DNA of 7,055 nt, from assembly GCA_947565485.1 (NCBI GenBank), contig CANOGG010000061.1, positions 1-7,055 on the forward strand, given 5' to 3'. Position numbers and translations under genes: made by a program. The notes under the pieces are model-generated. The model was not told the DNA's origin and searched no databases. It worked only from the letters and a program-made list of their open reading frames with translations. The stretch comes from an uncultured Mycoplasma sp. Its GTDB lineage: Bacteria > Bacillota_I > Bacilli_A > RF39 > UBA660. Positions within the stretch are counted from its first letter, which is position 1; each line of letters starts with the position of its first letter. Below, one piece after another: positions 4,121-7,055 of this stretch.

Positions 4121-5815
4121 TTACATCACTCCTTTTAAGTATTCTTTTATAGCTTTACCAAGGTCATTAGGTTTACCACTTTCCATATTAGCAAAACACT
4201 CAGCAAAAAACTCTTTACTACTTTGTCTACCGTATTTAGATAGATTATCATTTAAGTTAAAGTCTTTATTATTTTTAAGTGCTATACCGTATATGTCTTG
4301 AGCTATTTTATCACATATATTATTTTCATAATCACGTAATAGTTTTTTAGCCTCATAATCAGTAGTAGCATTCAATAAGTTTTTCTTATATAAATTAAAC
4401 TCATTTGGGTTGTTTATATTATACTCATTTATTAAATAATTTTCAACTAAATGACCAAACTCATGATTTAATGCGTATGTGTCAATACTTTTATCACTAC
4501 AAGGCATAAAATGACCAGTTTTTAAACCTTTGTTAATAGTTTTTTGGTATGTACTATATTTATTGTAATAATTATTAGATAAGTAAATACCCAAACGTTT
4601 CATATCGTAACTATGTGATGTAACAGCTATAGCGTCAGTTGTTTTACCACCAAAACTTAAACTATTATCTTTAATAAACTTACCAACTTTAGGATACTTA
4701 TTTAATAACTCACTCAAGCGTTTTGTATTTGTTTCAACTAAGCCTTTATTTAATTTACTCAACGATTTCGTATTGTAAATAACATTTTGACTTGTTCTAA
4801 ACATGTTGTTTTTAGTATCTACTACGTTATGTTGTTTTAACCAGTCTTTATAGGATATATTGTCAATTATCTCAGTTTGACCAGTTATAGGGTTTTTAGC
4901 TCTACGCTTTAGTGTCTTTTCCATTTCTTCCCCTAAATATCCACGTGTTTTACTACGACAGTTAGGGTGTAATGGTGGGAAATTAACACCAACCTCTTTA
5001 TCTTTATAATCAAACACTTTGTTATCCATGTTTTGACATTTTTTACTTGTACGACTATCTAAGGTAGCAACAAAAACATATTTATCAATACCCATTTCCT
5101 CATAAGCCATAGCGTCAGCCTCATTGTTAAAATGGTTTGTTTCAGTACGTACAAGTCTCTCAGCATAATACTTACTAACATTAAATCTATCTTTAATTTG
5201 TTTAGTAGTCTTTTCTATACTTTGACCACTTAATAACGCACCACCAAGTACTTGACTTAAACTATCGGCTAAAATATCAGTATTACCCCATATACGCCCG
5301 CTGTAATTTCCACCGCTCCATTTTTCATTTAATAAAGCGTTAGTTAACCTATTATCTATTTTATTAAAACTAAAGTCATAACCAGTACCCATTTGTGTAT
5401 CATAAACAGCTTTATAATAGCTATTGTTTATAACACCTTTATAGCACATAGTTTGCTCCATTTCTTCTTTAGGATATATTTGTTTAGCCTTAGCGTATAT
5501 TTGAGCTTGTATTTGTTCTAACCTTGATATACGAGATTTATAATTATCTTTGATATATTTATCTAAGCCTTGACGTTTCATTTGCTCCCACGTTTTCTTT
5601 GTTTCACTACGTGTAAGTAATTCTCTCAGCTTTTGAGTATCTAAACCCGTCTCTTTAGAATAGTTTTTATATACTCTCGCTATTTCTTTATCAATGTCTT
5701 TATATGCTTGATCATATATCTTTTTTATACGTTTAATATAGACATCACTTGTTTTCTCAGCCTCACTTAAACGTTTTATAGCCCTTTTATCCCAATAACT
5801 AGAAGATTTAGCCAT
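4121..5815 (-). CDS. Minor head protein (Mu gpF / SPP1 gp7-like) with C-terminal zincin metallopeptidase-like domain
   Basis: This protein has 564 residues, much longer than SPP1 gp7. Residues 1-160 are helical and charged. About 175-295 form the Mu gpF head-morphogenesis domain: ERLVRTETNHFNNEADAMAY (219-238), then DSRTSKKCQNMDNKVF with C260, and FPPLHPNCRS with H283 and C286, the conserved pattern of this family. After a linker and a YKDWLKQH segment (322-329), the C-terminal half has HEFGH at 451-455, a zinc-binding HExxH motif, and downstream KEFFAECFA (534-542), whose E539 is a plausible third zinc ligand, as in zincin peptidases fused to phage Mu gpF proteins. The protein is expected inside the capsid and could be delivered with DNA. 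Whether the peptidase acts on virion proteins or host targets is unknown. It starts at ATG 5815 with AGGAGGTGTAAG, which overlaps the portal stop codon. Confidence 0.93.
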   Translation of the reverse strand: MAKSSSYWDKRAIKRLSEAEKTSDVYIKRIKKIYDQAYKDIDKEIARVYKNYSKETGLDTQKLRELLTRSETKKTWEQMKRQGLDKYIKDNYKSRISRLEQIQAQIYAKAKQIYPKEEMEQTMCYKGVINNSYYKAVYDTQMGTGYDFSFNKIDNRLTNALLNEKWSGGNYSGRIWGNTDILADSLSQVLGGALLSGQSIEKTTKQIKDRFNVSKYYAERLVRTETNHFNNEADAMAYEEMGIDKYVFVATLDSRTSKKCQNMDNKVFDYKDKEVGVNFPPLHPNCRSKTRGYLGEEMEKTLKRRAKNPITGQTEIIDNISYKDWLKQHNVVDTKNNMFRTSQNVIYNTKSLSKLNKGLVETNTKRLSELLNKYPKVGKFIKDNSLSFGGKTTDAIAVTSHSYDMKRLGIYLSNNYYNKYSTYQKTINKGLKTGHFMPCSDKSIDTYALNHEFGHLVENYLINEYNINNPNEFNLYKKNLLNATTDYEAKKLLRDYENNICDKIAQDIYGIALKNNKDFNLNDNLSKYGRQSSKEFFAECFANMESGKPNDLGKAIKEYLKGVM

Positions 5816-5827
5816 AGCTTACACCTC

Positions 5828-7055
5828 CTAGTTATTTAAAGTATCGTCCAAAGTATCTTTATTATCTTCTTTATTATAGCCCATGTTTTCTTGAGCTTGA
5901 CCCTCATTATTGGCGTCTCCTATTTCATTATCAATAAAGGCTTGGTCGTATGAGCTTTTAGGCTTAGCCTCGTCCTCTTGTTTCTTCAACTCAACAATTT
6001 CGCTAGCGTCTTTAACAAACGATAATAAAGATACCAAAGTCTCAGCGTCTACATAATCAGCTAAGTTATTTATCATTTGTGACGTTTCAAGGTCATTACT
6101 TGGTAAGTTTCTAGTAAATACAGCGTCTACCTCTTCTATTGGTACCTCGTCCATTTTAGCGATAGCTACTAAATAATTGTTATACAGTTTAAAACGCTCC
6201 ATTAAGCCTTTTTCCATATAACGCTCTTTGTTTTTGATGTTTTGTTCAAAAGCCAATAGCTTATATCTAATAGCAACACCACTACTATTACCTACAAAGT
6301 TCTCGTCACTCATGTTTGGTACCATTGATATTTTATGTATATCATTCTCAAGATTTTGTCTCAAAATATCAACATCGCCCTCTTGTAGTGTTTTAACTAA
6401 ATACTCAACTCTACCGTCACTTGGTATATTTGCTAACATACGGCTTTCTTTTAACATATCGGCTTGCTCGTCATCAAAGTCCATACCATACATACAAAGT
6501 ATAGCGTCCACTAATTGCTCTTTATCATTAACTCTATCACTTTGTAATAAGTTATATGCGTCAATTAAGCTAATTACTGGCTCAAAATCTCCCAAAAACT
6601 CGGGGTTGTTTTTGTATTCTATAATTGGTACTTTTCCAAAAGCATGATCCTCGTCTTTACCAACTTGAGATAAACTTTTACTATATGATTTATAAGTACG
6701 TATGACTTTATCGTCTACATAAATTATTTCATAATATTTAAAAGTTTTTCCTTTATAAATAGGTCTATATATTAAACCAAAAAGTTTATTATGCTCAACA
6801 GTATCGTCATATACTATAATAGTATTTTTATTATCACTTTCACAACTACGAGGCTCTGCGTCCTCATTAGCATAAACATACTCATACTGTTTACCAAAAA
6901 TAGATACATCTTTTGATATTTCACTATCAAGGTCGTTGATAGTTTGTTTTTTATACATATCTAAAATTGGCTGTATATCATAACCCTCACTAACTTGATA
7001 ATCAACTGGGTTACCAAGTAAATAACCAACATTCGTGTCGGTTATGTATTTAGCG
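5828..7055 (-). CDS. Portal protein (SPP1 gp6-like), N-terminus beyond the window edge
   Basis: The frame is open from the right edge: 408 residues are visible, 32 of them upstream of the first internal ATG (6958), so that ATG is not the true start. Upstream codons read AKYITDTNVGYLLGNPVDYQ, the typical early segment of SPP1-type portals. Further family features include the AEPRSCESDN and TIIVYDDTVEHNKLFG segments, PIIEYKNNPEFLGDFEPVI followed by SLIDAYNLLQSDRVNDKEQL, IHKISMVPNMSDENFVGNSS with GVAIRYKLLAFEQ, and an acidic, Asn-rich C-terminus ending TLNN. The portal forms the dodecameric ring at one capsid vertex through which the terminase packages DNA and below which gp15- and gp16-like proteins dock. 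Roughly 60-100 residues are missing at the N-terminus by comparison with the family. It overlaps nothing but is closely followed by the minor head gene. Confidence 0.96.
   Translation of the reverse strand, partial: AKYITDTNVGYLLGNPVDYQVSEGYDIQPILDMYKKQTINDLDSEISKDVSIFGKQYEYVYANEDAEPRSCESDNKNTIIVYDDTVEHNKLFGLIYRPIYKGKTFKYYEIIYVDDKVIRTYKSYSKSLSQVGKDEDHAFGKVPIIEYKNNPEFLGDFEPVISLIDAYNLLQSDRVNDKEQLVDAILCMYGMDFDDEQADMLKESRMLANIPSDGRVEYLVKTLQEGDVDILRQNLENDIHKISMVPNMSDENFVGNSSGVAIRYKLLAFEQNIKNKERYMEKGLMERFKLYNNYLVAIAKMDEVPIEEVDAVFTRNLPSNDLETSQMINNLADYVDAETLVSLLSFVKDASEIVELKKQEDEAKPKSSYDQAFIDNEIGDANNEGQAQENMGYNKEDNKDTLDDTLNN

Noticed and set aside
6228..6647. 139-codon open frame on the plus strand within the portal gene
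   Set aside because: It lies fully antisense to a confidently identified portal gene, is Ser/Leu/Ile-rich as expected for an antisense shadow, and has no ribosome binding site or partner genes.
1..7055. CRISPR array, insertion sequence or transposase
   Set aside because: No regularly spaced direct repeats, terminal inverted repeats with a transposase, or related protein motifs were found on either strand.

Overview
This window is a stretch of a tailed-phage (siphovirus-type) head and head-tail connector module. All genes lie on the minus strand, so the transcriptional order runs from position 7055 down to 1. The DNA is AT-rich, with strong AGGAGG ribosome binding sites, many ATA codons, compact overlapping genes, an Rho-independent terminator style and a CCA-encoding tRNA gene. 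This fits a prophage or phage of a low-GC Bacillota host, probably a Clostridia-like gut bacterium. Gene order follows Bacillus phage SPP1: portal, Mu gpF-like minor head protein, scaffold, major capsid protein, small head protein, then the connector/stopper/tail-joining series. There is no maturation protease, as in SPP1.

Region by region, in transcription order: 7055-5828 is the portal protein, running in frame off the right edge so its N-terminus lies outside. 5815-4121 is a minor head protein whose N-terminal half is a Mu gpF domain and whose C-terminal half carries a zincin-type HExxH metallopeptidase signature, a virion-borne effector candidate. 4119-3889 and 3899-3699 are two small phage proteins of unknown function, ending in an intrinsic terminator (3684-3712). 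3698-3238 is a 460-base gap without a protein gene. It holds a promoter candidate (3585-3614), a terminator-like hairpin (3524-3564), a 21-bp near-perfect palindrome (3497-3517), a tRNA-Ile with the rare anticodon UAU (3416-3492) and another intrinsic terminator (3286-3311). 3237-2701 is the scaffold, 2664-1834 the major capsid protein, 1787-1548 a small HeH/SAP-like protein, 1514-1086 the head-tail connector (gp15-like), 1123-782 the head-closure protein (gp16-like, TTG start), 794-312 an HK97 gp10-like protein, and 309-94 the start of a tail-joining protein.

The left end is abnormal. The last phage gene loses its family character near position 150-175 and ends early. On the opposite strand an open frame enters from position 1 and stops at 174; its translation looks like the middle of a bacterial polysaccharide flippase. 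The simplest reading is a breakpoint joining a phage fragment to a host cell-surface gene, either a decayed prophage or a chimeric assembly.

Together the genes make a procapsid: portal as nucleation and packaging ring, scaffold and capsid shell, minor head protein inside, then connector, closure and tail-joining proteins stacked under the portal. The tRNA sits as its own cassette between the portal operon and the capsid operon and reads ATA, the favoured Ile codon in these genes.
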